A stretch of DNA of 64,000 bases from Macropodus opercularis (Eukaryota > Chordata > Actinopteri > Anabantiformes > Osphronemidae), in contig CM061097.1 in the NCBI GenBank assembly GCA_030770545.1, positions 19,300,501-19,364,500 of the forward strand, written 5' to 3'. Positions 23,782-33,290 of this stretch are shown here, one piece after another (the first letter of the stretch is position 1; each line of letters begins with the position of its first letter). The position numbers and the translations under genes were made by a program. The notes beneath the pieces are model-generated. The model had not been told where the DNA came from. It saw only the letters and a program-made list of their open reading frames with translations, and made no database searches.

Positions 23782-24726
23782 ATGGACAGACCTGATGATT
23801 TTTTAGATCTCACTTGCGTAATAGAAACATTAGTAGCACAGACCGGTAATAAGAACACTCCCACCAGAACCTTGACAGTAGAAGGTCGCCACATTGTTTT
23901 CTTATGTGATTCAGGAGCAGACAGCACAGTTTTAAAAGAGCACGTTGAGGGAGTTTCCGCTTCAAACGACCGTATTTTTGTGCAATCAGCAAACGGCAGA
24001 ATAACATCAAGTGCAGTGTCTAAACCTGTGTCTGTAAAAGATCTTCAGCCTAACTTAGAAATAACAGCACCTGTAGTAATGTGTCCAGCGTGTCCAGTGA
24101 ACCTCTTAGGGCGAGATCTAATGATAAAAATACATATTTCCGTCGTACCCACCTCAAAAGGAATGGTGGCTATAGGAAAAGATGAAGCAGTGTCTACATA
24201 TCCCCTATTAGCCAGTGGGATACCACAATATTATTGGTCTTTAGATTTCCCAAATCCAGACCCGGGGAAAATAGGGAAAGAATTATTAAAACTGGCCGAC
24301 AGTAGCCAATCAGGAGACTATGTCTCTATGTCTCCAAGCGAGATGCATGTTACCCTCTGGTACAAACATGACCCAGGGTCAGATCACCAATATGATAAGC
24401 TGGTGAATGACTCTGGACCCCAACGTGTAACGTTACAACATTATTACACTGATGGCAAAGGAACATCAGCCTGTGATAAAGCTTTTAAGCTGTTTAAAAA
24501 TCATGGCTCACAGCCGCATGTCTCTGTGACCAGAGACCCCCAGCACAAATGGGAGTTTCTGGGCCCGTGGTTGAAAGAGACAATGAGACACACACACTGG
24601 AGGCCAGAGCCTGGTCAAGACGGGTGGGAAATTAATCACACCCGAGACAGATGGAGAAAACCGTTAAGCTGGGTGGTGACGCTCACACCACACACCCACT
24701 TAGAGAGTTTTTATGAGTCTGAATGA
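23782..24726 (+). CDS. Retroviral protease plus 2H-phosphoesterase-like segment
   Basis: 314 codons. Residues about 28-120 are an aspartic protease with the active-site motif CDSGADSTVL (D-S-G-A near residue 43) and the second conserved motif VNLLGRDLM. Residues about 155-300 contain HVTLWY with its His at 189 and HVSVT with its His at 246, the paired H-x-T/S signature of 2H phosphoesterases, followed by LGPWLKE. The frame is intact and ends just before RT. In retroviruses the region between protease and RT is usually short, so this extra domain is notable. Whether the pair is catalytic cannot be judged here. Confidence 0.7.
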   Translation: MDRPDDFLDLTCVIETLVAQTGNKNTPTRTLTVEGRHIVFLCDSGADSTVLKEHVEGVSASNDRIFVQSANGRITSSAVSKPVSVKDLQPNLEITAPVVMCPACPVNLLGRDLMIKIHISVVPTSKGMVAIGKDEAVSTYPLLASGIPQYYWSLDFPNPDPGKIGKELLKLADSSQSGDYVSMSPSEMHVTLWYKHDPGSDHQYDKLVNDSGPQRVTLQHYYTDGKGTSACDKAFKLFKNHGSQPHVSVTRDPQHKWEFLGPWLKETMRHTHWRPEPGQDGWEINHTRDRWRKPLSWVVTLTPHTHLESFYESE

Positions 24727-24741
24727 CAGCCATGCCCAATA

Positions 24742-25550
24742 ATGTCAACAGTAACAGACCCACTGTTGAAAACAGTTCCTGATGAATTTTGGTCTAAGGG
24801 AAAAGCAGATGTAGGTTTAATGACTACTGCTCGACCTGTAGTGATAAAACCAAAAACGGACGACAGACCTTGTGTCCGTCAGTATCCACTTAAACCAGAT
24901 CCAGAGAAAGGCATCCAGCCAGTGATAGCTGATATGATTAAAGCAGGCATCATAATTCAAGCTCCAGATGCCTCATGTAATACTCCCATTTTTCCTGTCA
25001 AGAAAGCAGAGACGGGACAATGGAGAATGGTCCAGGATCTGAGAGCAGTAAATCAAGCTGTGGAAAGCAGGGCCCCATGCCTGACCCACACACACTGTTG
25101 AATCAGTTAAGAGTTGAAATGAAGTGGTTTACTGTAGCTGATTTAAGTAATGCTTTCTTTTCCATCCCATTAGCACAAGAGTCACAAGGATGGTTTGGTT
25201 TTACATATCAGGGAAAGAAGTATACTTACACTCGGTTACCACAAGGTTTTTGTGACAGTCCCACTATATTCACTGCAGAAATAAATAATTGTTTGGCTGA
25301 TTTCCAAGTGCCTGAACACAGCCAACTATTGGTATATGTAGAGGATCTATTAATAGCAAATTGGCTTAAAAACGGAGCACAAACTGAAAATGATGTTTGC
25401 TACATTAACAAGAAGCCATGCCTACCCAGAAGTCTGTTCCATACAGCGGCCGCAATGAGCCATGGGCCGTGTCATGTCTCAACAGGAGGGATGGTGGAAC
25501 AGCACTTCTACGCTTATGGATTTAATACTTACTCAAAAGAATTTTTGTAG
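24742..25550 (+). pseudogene. Retroviral reverse transcriptase, frameshifted and inactive
   Basis: Two overlapping frames. 24,742-25,101 carries the fingers (SCNTPIFPVKKAETG, WRMVQDLRAVN). 25,020-25,550 carries the palm (FTVADLSNAFFSIP, LPQGFCDSP). The catalytic box reads YVED where YxDD is required, so an active-site Asp is replaced. After LLIA the sequence jumps directly to an integrase zinc-binding start (HGPCH, H-x3-H near 25,458-25,472), so the connection and the whole RNase H are deleted. Confidence 0.8.
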
Positions 25551-25958
25551 ATCATGTCTCATCTGTTGCAAACATAATCCATGAGGTAATCGCAGACTAA
25601 AAGGGGACAGTTCCCCCAAGATAAATATCCTTTCCAGTTCATACACATGGACTTTATTGAACTAACACCAAGTCAGCAATATAAGTATTGCCTCGTTCTC
25701 ATAGATCCATTTTCAAAGGTTGAAATCGTTCCAAGCAAGACAGCAGATGCCCTTACAGTAGCAAAAGCCATATGCAAACACATAATACCACAACATGGTA
25801 TTCCAGAAGTAATCTATAGTGACAACGGGACACATTTTGTGAATGAAGTAGTGTCACGAATGGCAGAACATCTAGGAATACGTCTGAAAAATCATTGTTC
25901 ATACCACCCACAAAGTGCAGGATTGGTGGAACGAACAAATGGATGTGTAGAATGCTGA
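25551..25958 (+). pseudogene. Retroviral integrase core (DD35E)
   Basis: The CLIC pair of the HHCC domain lies near 25,552 in a shifted frame. The core at 25,647-25,958 keeps all three acidic residues: MDFIEL, SDNGTHF and AGLVERTNG, with exactly 35 residues between the second Asp and the Glu. The frame then stops and the C-terminal part is in another frame after a deletion. Confidence 0.8.
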
Positions 25959-25959
25959 A

Positions 25960-26191
25960 GGAGAAAGAGGTTGTTAATGCAAATAATCTGCCAGACAATG
26001 TTTTGTCTCCCCAGGCAACACTCATACAGCCAGGTGACCAGGTCCTCATCAAAGTGAGCAAACGGAAGAACTGGTCCAGCCCCCGCTGGGAAGGCCCCTA
26101 CACAGTCCTGCTGACCACACCAACAGCATTGAAAATAGCAGAAAGAGACACTGGATTCACCAGAGCCACTGCAAAAAGCTGCCACCGCTGA
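25960..26191 (+). pseudogene. Retroviral integrase C-terminal GPY/F domain
   Basis: Open frame with QPGDQVLIKV and SPRWEGPYTVLLTTPTALKI, the typical SH3-like GPY/F domain that ends gamma-like and Ty3/gypsy integrases. It follows the core in a different frame. Confidence 0.75.
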
Positions 26192-26268
26192 CATCTGAGT
26201 AGGGTGGAAGTCGGTCGGCACCAAAGCCCTTGGCTGCAGAAGAAACCACCTGAACCCTGCTCCCAGCT

Positions 26269-26572
26269 ATGATGTTGAAGGGTAAGCTGTGTGTAGTGGT
26301 GAGTGTGATAATCATGGTGACACTGTTGCTGTGGGAGAATGGTCACTTACTAGGACTGGATCCGCCCAACAAAGTCATCCTGCATCGTCCGAGCCGAGAG
26401 AATCAGAAACAGGGAAGCATGGGCAGCCGCACGGGACTAGCTCAAGGTCAATCCAGATGGTAATTTATGGCTGGCATATACCAACTATACGGCCAAGACA
26501 GTTACTGAAGAGTCTTGTGTGATCTGTACCACGGCACGACCACAACTGATTGGTATAGACACAGCAAACTGA
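26269..26572 (+). pseudogene. Retroviral env remnant
   Basis: The frame from 26,269 starts with a Lys then a hydrophobic run (CVVVSVIIMVTLLLW) like an env signal peptide. In another frame, 26,450-26,572 encodes NLWLAYTNYTAK with an N-glycosylation site and a CVIC pair before a TGA. Most of the surface subunit and the whole transmembrane subunit are absent before the polypurine tract at 26,701. Assignment is by position plus these features. Confidence 0.5.
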
Positions 26573-26700
26573 TCGATGCTTGATGTATGATGCATGTTCC
26601 GAAAATGAGAAATCAAGTGGAATGTGTCTGATGATGATTTGTGCAGATTTTAAAACATAATGTTAACGTTTTGTGCCCAGATTTCACAGAAGGACTAACA

Positions 26701-26708
26701 GGAGGGAT
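26701..26708 (+). other. Polypurine tract of the retrovirus
   Basis: AGGAGGGA directly precedes the LTR start TTGTTAGAGG, the usual plus-strand primer position. Confidence 0.65.
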
Positions 26709-26709
26709 T

Positions 26710-27124
26710 GTTAGAGGATATGGAGCATAGTCCTCTCTGTGAACTGGTCCTTTCTGTGTCTCTGTGATATCTTGCTATGCTTGCAGGTTCTCCCCATGAC
26801 CTTGTTATGCTAGGGAAGACTGTTTAACCGCCCACGCTAAGAGGAAACTTCACAAAACTGTATTCATGGCATAATGACTTCCTATGTATCTTATTCACCA
26901 TATATGGATTGGCTTTGTATCTTGTTTTACCAGATGTGAAAGAGTGACTTTCATACTTTTCCTAATAAAAGGAGCTGTGCCCAAGGGGGTTTAGAGATCG
27001 TCGGCTGGGCACTGAGTTATTGTGTTCCAGAGCGACTCCCCTTGTGCTCACAAGTAAAATGAGCTTTGTCTTCATGTGTCAGTGTCTCCAGTATTGTTTA
27101 AGTGTTGGCAGGCTAGACCCAACA
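26710..27124 (+). repeat. 3' LTR (solo-side) of the retrovirus
   Basis: 415 bases running TGTTAGAGGATATGG to GACCCAACA, bounded TG...CA. It contains CCTAATAAAAGGAG, an AATAAA polyadenylation signal, about 160 bases from its end. The right border coincides exactly with the start of the segmental duplication at 27,125. Confidence 0.8.
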
Positions 27125-27201
27125 GAAACACTACTTGTTTAGGTAATAAAGCAGCTCCCAATGATGCAATTAACAATTAACAGGCTTGTGAATGGGTTCA
27201 A

Positions 27202-27543
27202 ATGGAAACTGTTTATTTCACCTACTGTCAAACAACAACTCTTCTCAAAACAAGTGAAATTGTTGCAGTTTGCCATGAAACTGCTCATGTGCTGACACTT
27301 GAGCTTTACAGAGTTTCAAGCAAAATGGAAGACACGATGAAGAATCAGAATCATGAAGGCAAACAATGCTCTGCCGTGTTTCAGGTGGAGGTGATCTGTT
27401 GTGCGGGTATCACGACAGCTGGAGGCGATGAACCCAACGCAGCATGTCCTGGATGGAGAGATGTCACACAAGAAAAAGATTCACCCATTAGGGGGCAGTC
27501 TTCACTGACAGATGGTGTGATCTCAATAGAAGTGCACAGTTAG
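27202..27543 (+). CDS. Conserved 113-codon open frame, unknown
   Basis: Starts METVYFTYCQTTTLL and ends VISIEVHS. The identical frame is open in copy B (51,587-51,928), with one visible residue change (Ile to Phe). It has eight Cys, no signal peptide, membrane segment or known motif. Being uninterrupted in both copies is weak evidence, because the copies are nearly identical over the whole segment. I do not claim a function and it may not be a gene. Confidence 0.2.
   Translation: METVYFTYCQTTTLLKTSEIVAVCHETAHVLTLELYRVSSKMEDTMKNQNHEGKQCSAVFQVEVICCAGITTAGGDEPNAACPGWRDVTQEKDSPIRGQSSLTDGVISIEVHS
27485..27498 (+). promoter_or_regulatory. CTCF-like motif
   Basis: CCATTAGGGGGCAG differs from the CTCF core by about one base. 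The same site is at 51,870-51,883 in copy B. Confidence 0.4.
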
Positions 27544-29354
27544 ACATGATACATGTTGCTTGCTATTAGCAAACAATGATATACATCACTGACAGGTTTA
27601 AAAAGCTTCCATCAAAATCTATATTTGGGTAAGAAGACTAAACTTTTTTCATCCATTTCTCTTTGCTCCAACTCCTGGATTCTGGGGAGAGTATTTCAAG
27701 TTTTAACAGAAGTAAAAGCTCCCTCACAGTTATTGAATTGTTTCCACGTGGGACGATGAGTCATAAGCATGAGACCCGAGAGAAGAATCCAACAGGATGT
27801 GGGATTATGATGAGAAAAAGCATCAAGTGGACAAAATAACTACTGCAAAGGAGGTGAAAGGCAGATATCAGTCACTAGATTACGGCTGGGTTGCATTTAA
27901 AGAATAAAGAAAAGCAAACAAACTAAACATTTGTGAATCTCACAGCTGTGTTTCATTACATCAAGTCTTTAGGGTGAACAACGCCTAAAGGAAGATGAGT
28001 TTAAATGTTCATATATACAGACAATATTTGAGGACTCATGAGAACCAACAGAACACAATTCATTCTCACAAACAGCAAATCATAGATAGTAGTCAACTGG
28101 CTGCAAAGCCCTCACATCTCTCATCCAGGAGAGTTCCTAATCTGCCATTAAAAACTGACATATCCCACAGGACTTGATTTGGCTGGACAAGTCTTGCTGC
28201 CAGGTATGTTTTGCTATTTAAGTGAAACAACGCATACATTCCTACAGCAAACTGTATGTTTGTACTTATACTTTCTGAAAGGTCTAGTAAAACTGTCTAA
28301 ATATCAACAAACCGTTGATGTGTAAAATTGTTACAGAATAATTACAGAAGTCACTAAGCAAACTTTGAATAAATAAACAAACAAGAACCAGTTGTTGCCG
28401 TTTAATTTGTGCCAGCGTCGTAGACGTACTAGTTTACCTTGATTGCTAATCTGACATTAATCTTTTTCTGCCAAATGTTGCCTGAGCTGAAGCTGCATTG
28501 GGGTTTAAAAGTGTCTTGTGATATCAGAAAAGCTGTTCAACCACACTGGTTGTTGGACTGGCGACCTGTACCGCTCCTCTCAACCCACATGACAGCTGGA
28601 ATAGACTCCTAGTTCCAGAATCAAAAGGAGTGGGACCCTCTGCTTCAGTGCTGTGTTAAAACCCTGCATCTCTGGTGGCCTGGTGGTGCATCAACCTATG
28701 ACACAGGCAGTTTGCACGTTTACAAAGGTTCAATCTGTGGCAGTTCTGTTCTCCAGCCAGCTGAGGCAACGTCTCTTTGGACTTTGTAGCTGGTTCACGG
28801 AACACACGTGTAATTTCATGTAACTGATCAATTAGTTTGAATTCTGGTTAGTCAGCGTCTTGCTTTTATATTCTGGTTATTAGAGACCATCTTGCTCTGT
28901 ACTTAGTCAGGTAGGATTTTGTTTTGTTTTATAGAATAATTGTTACTTTTATTTATTAACATATATGATTTCACTATTTATCCTCATAGCGAGTGTCTAT
29001 AGTTAGTTGTTGTGCTGTGTGTTGTGTTAGTTGTTTGTTTATTAGAGAGAATATTCCTGTTGAATCACAACCAGCCTTCCAGTGTCTGCTTTTTTGTTTG
29101 TCACACACCTTTTTTTTAAATCTCAAAATGGTAAACACTCACTCTCACTCATCATCTAACCCATTTAGTAAAAGGTTTTCCCAGCTGTTCGTCAGGTTAA
29201 CTATGACTTCAAGCACAAGTCAAACTCATTTCCACAAAACTAACCCAGACTCAAATCTGTACGACATTCAGCTTCCTATCGTTATAATGAAACCACACAG
29301 AGTACAGGGCAACAACCATGGTTTGTGACCACAGTGATGGCATTACTTCTTTAC
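27544..29354. other. No recognisable gene in copy A
   Basis: Only short frames. The piece ATTAGAGACCATCTTGCTCT near 28,880 recurs at 53,101 and 53,972, the former inside the copy B insertion, marking it as a rearrangement tract. Confidence 0.5.
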
Positions 29355-29446
29355 CTGATTATTAACATCTTCTATGTTTGAACCTTTTTGGAAGCAGGGG
29401 GCATCTCAGTCTCAACTGCCACTGCAGGAGTCTGCTTGTGTGTCAC
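29355..29446 (-). other. Minus-strand exon-like block, first copy
   Basis: A CCCCTGAATTCCAG acceptor and an AATCAG then GTAAAG donor bound 92 bases. The frame from the acceptor reads VTHKQTPAVAVETEMPPAS and then closes. A related 77-base block is at 31,456-31,532; both are conserved in copy B (54,450-54,541; 56,571-56,647). The surrounding ~200 bases are duplicated along with it, so exon identity needs transcript support. Confidence 0.35.
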
Positions 29447-29982
29447 CTGGAATTCAGGGGAAAAACAAAAACACATTCATCGCATCTATAAACATTAATA
29501 GAATTTAAAACTTATACTGGATGAAAATGATCCCTGAAAAAGCAACTACATTAAAACTGACAAGATGACGTGGCCTTTTCTAGGGATAACAGTAAGTATC
29601 ACAGCAACATATCAATTGGTGCCATGGATCACATTTAAAATACAACTTTGAAGAAATGCACAATTATAATAAGAAGAACTTAAGGTTTGATAATGGCAGG
29701 TGTTACACCAATGACGGACAAATGAAATGTAGTATCCTAAACGTATGAGCTACAGTACACTCCCTGCAAGGGCCCCATGAGCGAAAGAGAACCAACATGT
29801 TCATCAGGTTAACCATGACTTCAACCACAAGTTAAACACAGTTCCACACAAAACCCTGACTCAAATCTGTACAAAATACAGTGGTAGCCGTTAAGTGTCG
29901 TGTTCCACCGCGTTGGTTTGTCATTTCTGCCACGTTCACACTGCATTTTTGCCGAGGCACAGCGTGTGTTACGTGTAAATGA

Positions 29983-29995
29983 CCTGTAGGTGGCG
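29983..29995 (+). promoter_or_regulatory. CTCF-like motif
   Basis: CCTGTAGGTGGCG, one base from the consensus core. Duplicated at 55,097-55,109. Confidence 0.3.
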
Positions 29996-30994
29996 ATGGG
30001 CTGACACTCATAGCCGGTCATGGCTAGTCCTACAACGACACAGTACTGTACCAAGGATTTCTGTGAATTCTTTATTTATGTAGTTATCAGACGTTATAAT
30101 ATAAACTCACAACCCAATAAATGAGTAAGGTTCACTAAAATGGCAAGTTATACAAGAAAATCTCATTCTATGGCGGCTACATACATTCACACAAGAACAC
30201 CTGTGAAGCCACCCTGGCGGTGTCTTGTGTAGTTCAGCGGGTCCCGTTTTGGCGACCCGAGTTTCTGCCTGTTTGACATTTTAATTTCTGAAATCTCCTT
30301 ATAATCAACTCATAACAGACATAGCGTGTTTGAAAGATATAATCCTTGACATATCTGTTTTGTTTACCTTGTCTTCTGCGCTTTGTGAACTGAAGTGAGC
30401 TGCTGCCACCAGCGCCCGCAAGCTGACAGGACGTGAGCGATCAAGTGATGAGTCCAGCGGAGACCAACACACAAAATGTATGAATTAAAAGACGCCTCCG
30501 ACGATTCACTCCTTGACAAAACACGGTGTTGGGACACACTAGACAAGAATTAGCATATGAATACACCTGCTGTAAAGTGCAGGAAGCGATGTGATCGAAT
30601 GTTCCCTGTTTTAACTCACTGTTTTATGGTTTTTGTTTCTATATGAAGCGCTGTTGATTCTCTACAAGTTAAAAACAATATGGTGAAGTTCACTTACCGG
30701 CAGAAATTTTGACAACTAAATAGATATAAGCACATCTTTAAAAGTGAAAAGTATCATATATTAATTACATCGCAGTAACAGAAATATGTGGAGATATTTC
30801 TATCACAGCAGACGTGACACAGTGTGTGTGTAGATATTTTGGGAGACGCCTGCTGCCTTTAAAGCATTTCAACATCAAACAAAAGACACGGCCATTATAA
30901 CTTTGCAGTCAATGGAAAATAATTGTAAGACAAAAATGCAGTTTTTCAGATTAAAATTCAGAGCTTCTTATAGAAAAATAAAATAAAACACGAG

Positions 30995-31068
30995 TGGGGA
31001 TCGAATTTGCTTGTGTTGCGAAGTTAAAGTCACGCACTAAGACCACTAACTACATACGGGACCGGAGG
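30995..31068 (-). other. tRNA-like remnant, copy A
   Basis: On the minus strand, a GTTAGTGGTCTTAGTGCG A-box-like tract is followed after ~40 bases by ATTCGATCCCC, a B-box-like end. In copy B (56,105-56,185) the B box is better (GTTCGATCCCC). The arms do not fold cleanly, so this is a tRNA-derived relic rather than a functional tRNA. Confidence 0.35.
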
Positions 31069-31455
31069 TCTTGGTTTCCTACGTGTTAGACAACCATTCA
31101 TTCACAGAAATCAGATACTACATAATAAAAGCATTTGTATGTTTCTGATAATCCGCCACTGCAGTAAAAGGCCTCTGTGAAGTGGAGATACGTAAAAAAC
31201 TTTGCGACACCTGGTGGTTTAACAGAGACCAACACCAAGATCATTTTTTTGCCCACAGCAGAAATTAAAATACTTAGGCAGAGACGCCCTGGTGACGTAG
31301 TGGAGACGCAAACATGCTGCAGTGAAAACGGATGACATTTTGAAGTGCTGCCACTATAAGTAGTGTGTTCAGCTTCCTATTATTATAATGAAACTACACA
31401 CAGTACAGAGCAACAACCATGATTTGTGACCACAGTGATGGCCCTACGTCTTTAC

Positions 31456-31532
31456 CTGATTATTAACATCTTACTGGAAGCAGGGGGCATCTCACTGTCA
31501 ACTGCCACTGCAGGAGTCTGCTTGTGTGTCAC
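31456..31532 (-). other. Minus-strand exon-like block, second copy
   Basis: Same borders as the 29,355 block. The frame reads through to the donor without a stop (VTHKQTPAVAVDSEMPPASS and on), which the first copy does not. It could be a second exon of a transcript starting at the island near 32,050. Confidence 0.35.
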
Positions 31533-31962
31533 CTGGAATTCAGGGGAAAAACAAAAACACATTAACAACAGATAGATACCACGTCTTTACAGATGAATAT
31601 GCCGTAAGTAAGTAAGTCGTAAGTATCAGCAACAGTCAGTATCGATAAATGCTTAAAATGTCTTACATTATACAGTTCATTTAATACAGTAATTAAGGAT
31701 TGAATTTTGAACATATAAATCGTTATTAATTATCTACCACACTTCTGTGGAAGGACACATGTACAACTGAAACACAGTCTGGTTAAACACTGCTAACAAA
31801 ATGGTTCAAACCTTGTTATACAGTGGTTGTGTAAATATTGTCAGCAGTTAGCCTTAGGTTAGCTTGTTAGCGACATTGCTACTTTAACTTTAGTTATTGT
31901 GTATTCAACCATCTAGCAGCGCTACTGTACACAGTAAACTTTTTACTGAGGAGGCCACCTAC

Positions 31963-32060
31963 CTGCCCAGCTTTCAGCTTTTACTCCTTCTCTGTCGGTT
32001 GCTATAACTTTACATTTTTCTGAAAGAGTAGCGCGTGTGCTAGTTCCGGACGCCGCCATA
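31963..32060 (-). promoter_or_regulatory. Minus-strand first-exon-like sequence
   Basis: Reading minus from the YY1-like motif, the sequence ends GGGCAG then GTAGGTGG, a strong splice donor at 31,963. The same donor is in copy B. This, with the plus-strand donor at 32,258, makes the island look bidirectional. No open frame of note. Confidence 0.4.
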
Positions 32061-32183
32061 TTGGATGTTATCGATGCAACGTTTTTCCCGAGTACCTCTG
32101 CGTCATGGTCGTCATGGTTACGCGGGAGTTTGGATCTGATTGGCTCAGAATATCAACTGCTAGATCGGCGGTTGATGACGTCA
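32052..32183. promoter_or_regulatory. Promoter-like island: YY1, inverted CCAAT, CRE
   Basis: GCCGCCATATTGGATG (YY1-like, 32,054), GATTGGCTCAG (inverted CCAAT, about 32,136) and TGACGTCA (CRE, 32,176-32,183) lie within 135 bases of unusually CG-containing sequence. Copy B keeps all three (YY1-like at about 57,158, CRE at 57,283-57,290). Such a set is typical of vertebrate TATA-less promoters. Confidence 0.55.
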
Positions 32184-32257
32184 CGTAACTGTGGTGTCGG
32201 CTAAACAGACGAACCTGGTACCAGTCATATCATTTCCACGAAGACAGAGAGACAGAG
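32184..32257 (+). other. Plus-strand first-exon-like sequence
   Basis: The stretch after the CRE ends AGACAGAG then GTAAGA, a near-consensus donor with its exon end at 32,257 (57,364 in copy B). The intron start CAATTTACAGCTGAGAT is related to donors throughout 5.2-13.1 kb. Confidence 0.45.
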
Positions 32258-32550
32258 GTAAGACAATTTACAGCTGAGATAAAATGTTTGTATGTTTTTT
32301 GTGCTATGCTTTCTGATCAGTTAGGAAATGTCTTGAACTACTTATTGCGTGTATTGTGACGTTTTTTTTACTATTGTGATTTGGTTACTATTGTTTTTTT
32401 ATTTCACCTGAAAAACTACTTATCATGTCAGTGTTTGCTATCGTTTTTCATGTTTTCTTTTTGACGTGCTCTATTAAAACATTAGAGTGTTCACCTTATT
32501 ATCAGGGGTCACACTAGAAAACTGTCATGGAGGATCATTCCTGTATTTGT

Positions 32551-32564
32551 CCACGAGGGGGCAG
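32551..32564 (+). promoter_or_regulatory. CTCF-like motif, strong match
   Basis: CCACGAGGGGGCAG fits the CTCF core closely. Duplicated at 57,674-57,687 and located about 730 bases before the 51-bp array. Confidence 0.5.
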
Positions 32565-32628
32565 CGTCTGCCCTGTACGCGGCCACTTGTAGCGTTTTTC
32601 CCAGCATGTCTGACTTTAGCATCGGCTC

Positions 32629-32724
32629 GACATCCGGGACAGAAGACAGACAGCGGACGCTCCATTCAGAGTGAGTCCAGTGTTCTGAAGCAACTATGTG
32701 TAGGTGAAGAATGTGTGTGTAGCT
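32629..32724 (+). repeat. Shared 96-bp module with donor, in copy A
   Basis: GACATCCGGGACAG through GTGTGTGTAGCT is the same module as 402-497 in the 1.6-kb units, including CATTCAGA then GTGAGT. It also occurs at 57,751-57,846, and its 3' part at 34,405-34,496. Confidence 0.85.
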
Positions 32725-32786
32725 TGTAGCATGTTTCTTTGTGGAGACATTTGTAAATATGCCTATTCCTGTTCTGCTTAATCAGC

Positions 32787-33105
32787 AGGACTGAGAGGAC
32801 GAACAGTTACATTCTTGTCCTACGAGAGGCAGCGTTGACCAGCACAGTGGGAGAGACACGCTGAGTGAATCTCCACTGCACCGTGGAGTCACCACGAAGG
32901 ACTTCATCACTACACATCTGTACAGTGCAACAGTGTCTCTGGTGACAAGGGGAGGGAAACCTAACGGTGCTAACGTAACTCCCCGCGACACCACGAAGAC
33001 CAGTTGCTCCGGTGACGTCCCAACAAGCTGTCTGCCACTGCACCAGCACAGAGGACGGAGACGGGACAGCTGCTATGAATCGGCATCAGGGTTGGATCCG
33101 GCAGA
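32787..33105 (+). other. Exon-like block before the minisatellite
   Basis: TGCTTAATCAG precedes and GGCAGAA then GTAGGTAC follows. The same borders exist in copy B (about 57,911-58,229). A 97-codon frame (32,933-33,226) overlaps its end. Support is limited to the splice-like borders. Confidence 0.25.
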
Positions 33106-33290
33106 AGTAGGTACTGACACAACCACTGAACAGTGTGAGAAATACCCTGTGTGTTGTAGAACCCAGTTCAAATATTCCATTTATATTCCTGTTACCCCTT
33201 TAGCTGTTGCTAAGGTTTTCCAGTGATCAAGACATGTATTTCTATTTTGGGTGTATTTGTCATAACAGCAGTATTAGTCTTTTCTTTGAC

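Larger units (their letters stand above)
21764..27124 (+). mobile_element. Broken endogenous retrovirus (gamma-like/epsilon-like)
   Basis: The order gag, zinc knuckle, protease, RT, integrase, env remnant, polypurine tract and 3' LTR is preserved, but with frameshifts and large deletions. RNase H and most of env are missing. At the left edge only the first ten LTR bases (TGTTAGAGGA) are present before leader-like sequence. No target-site duplication is seen: CACTA lies on the left and GAAAC on the right. The element cannot be replication-competent. Class is inferred from Gag layout (myristoylation-type start, p30-like central part) and a DD35E integrase with a GPY-type tail. Confidence 0.85.
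27125..33280. repeat. Segmental duplication, copy A
   Basis: The sequence from GAAACACTACTTGTTTAGG matches 51,510 onward with an offset of 24,385 at the start, and stays collinear to about 33,280 (copy B about 58,400). Differences are sparse substitutions plus a ~1-kb insertion and small indels in copy B. The segment carries a 113-codon open frame, two minus-strand exon-like repeats, tRNA-like remnants, CTCF-like motifs and a promoter-like island. Confidence 0.95.

Noticed and set aside
24742..26191. An intact retroviral polymerase
   Set aside because: Frameshifts, the YVED box and the missing RNase H show that it is broken.
30995..31068. A functional tRNA gene
   Set aside because: A- and B-box-like tracts are present but acceptor and T stems do not pair; treated as a remnant.
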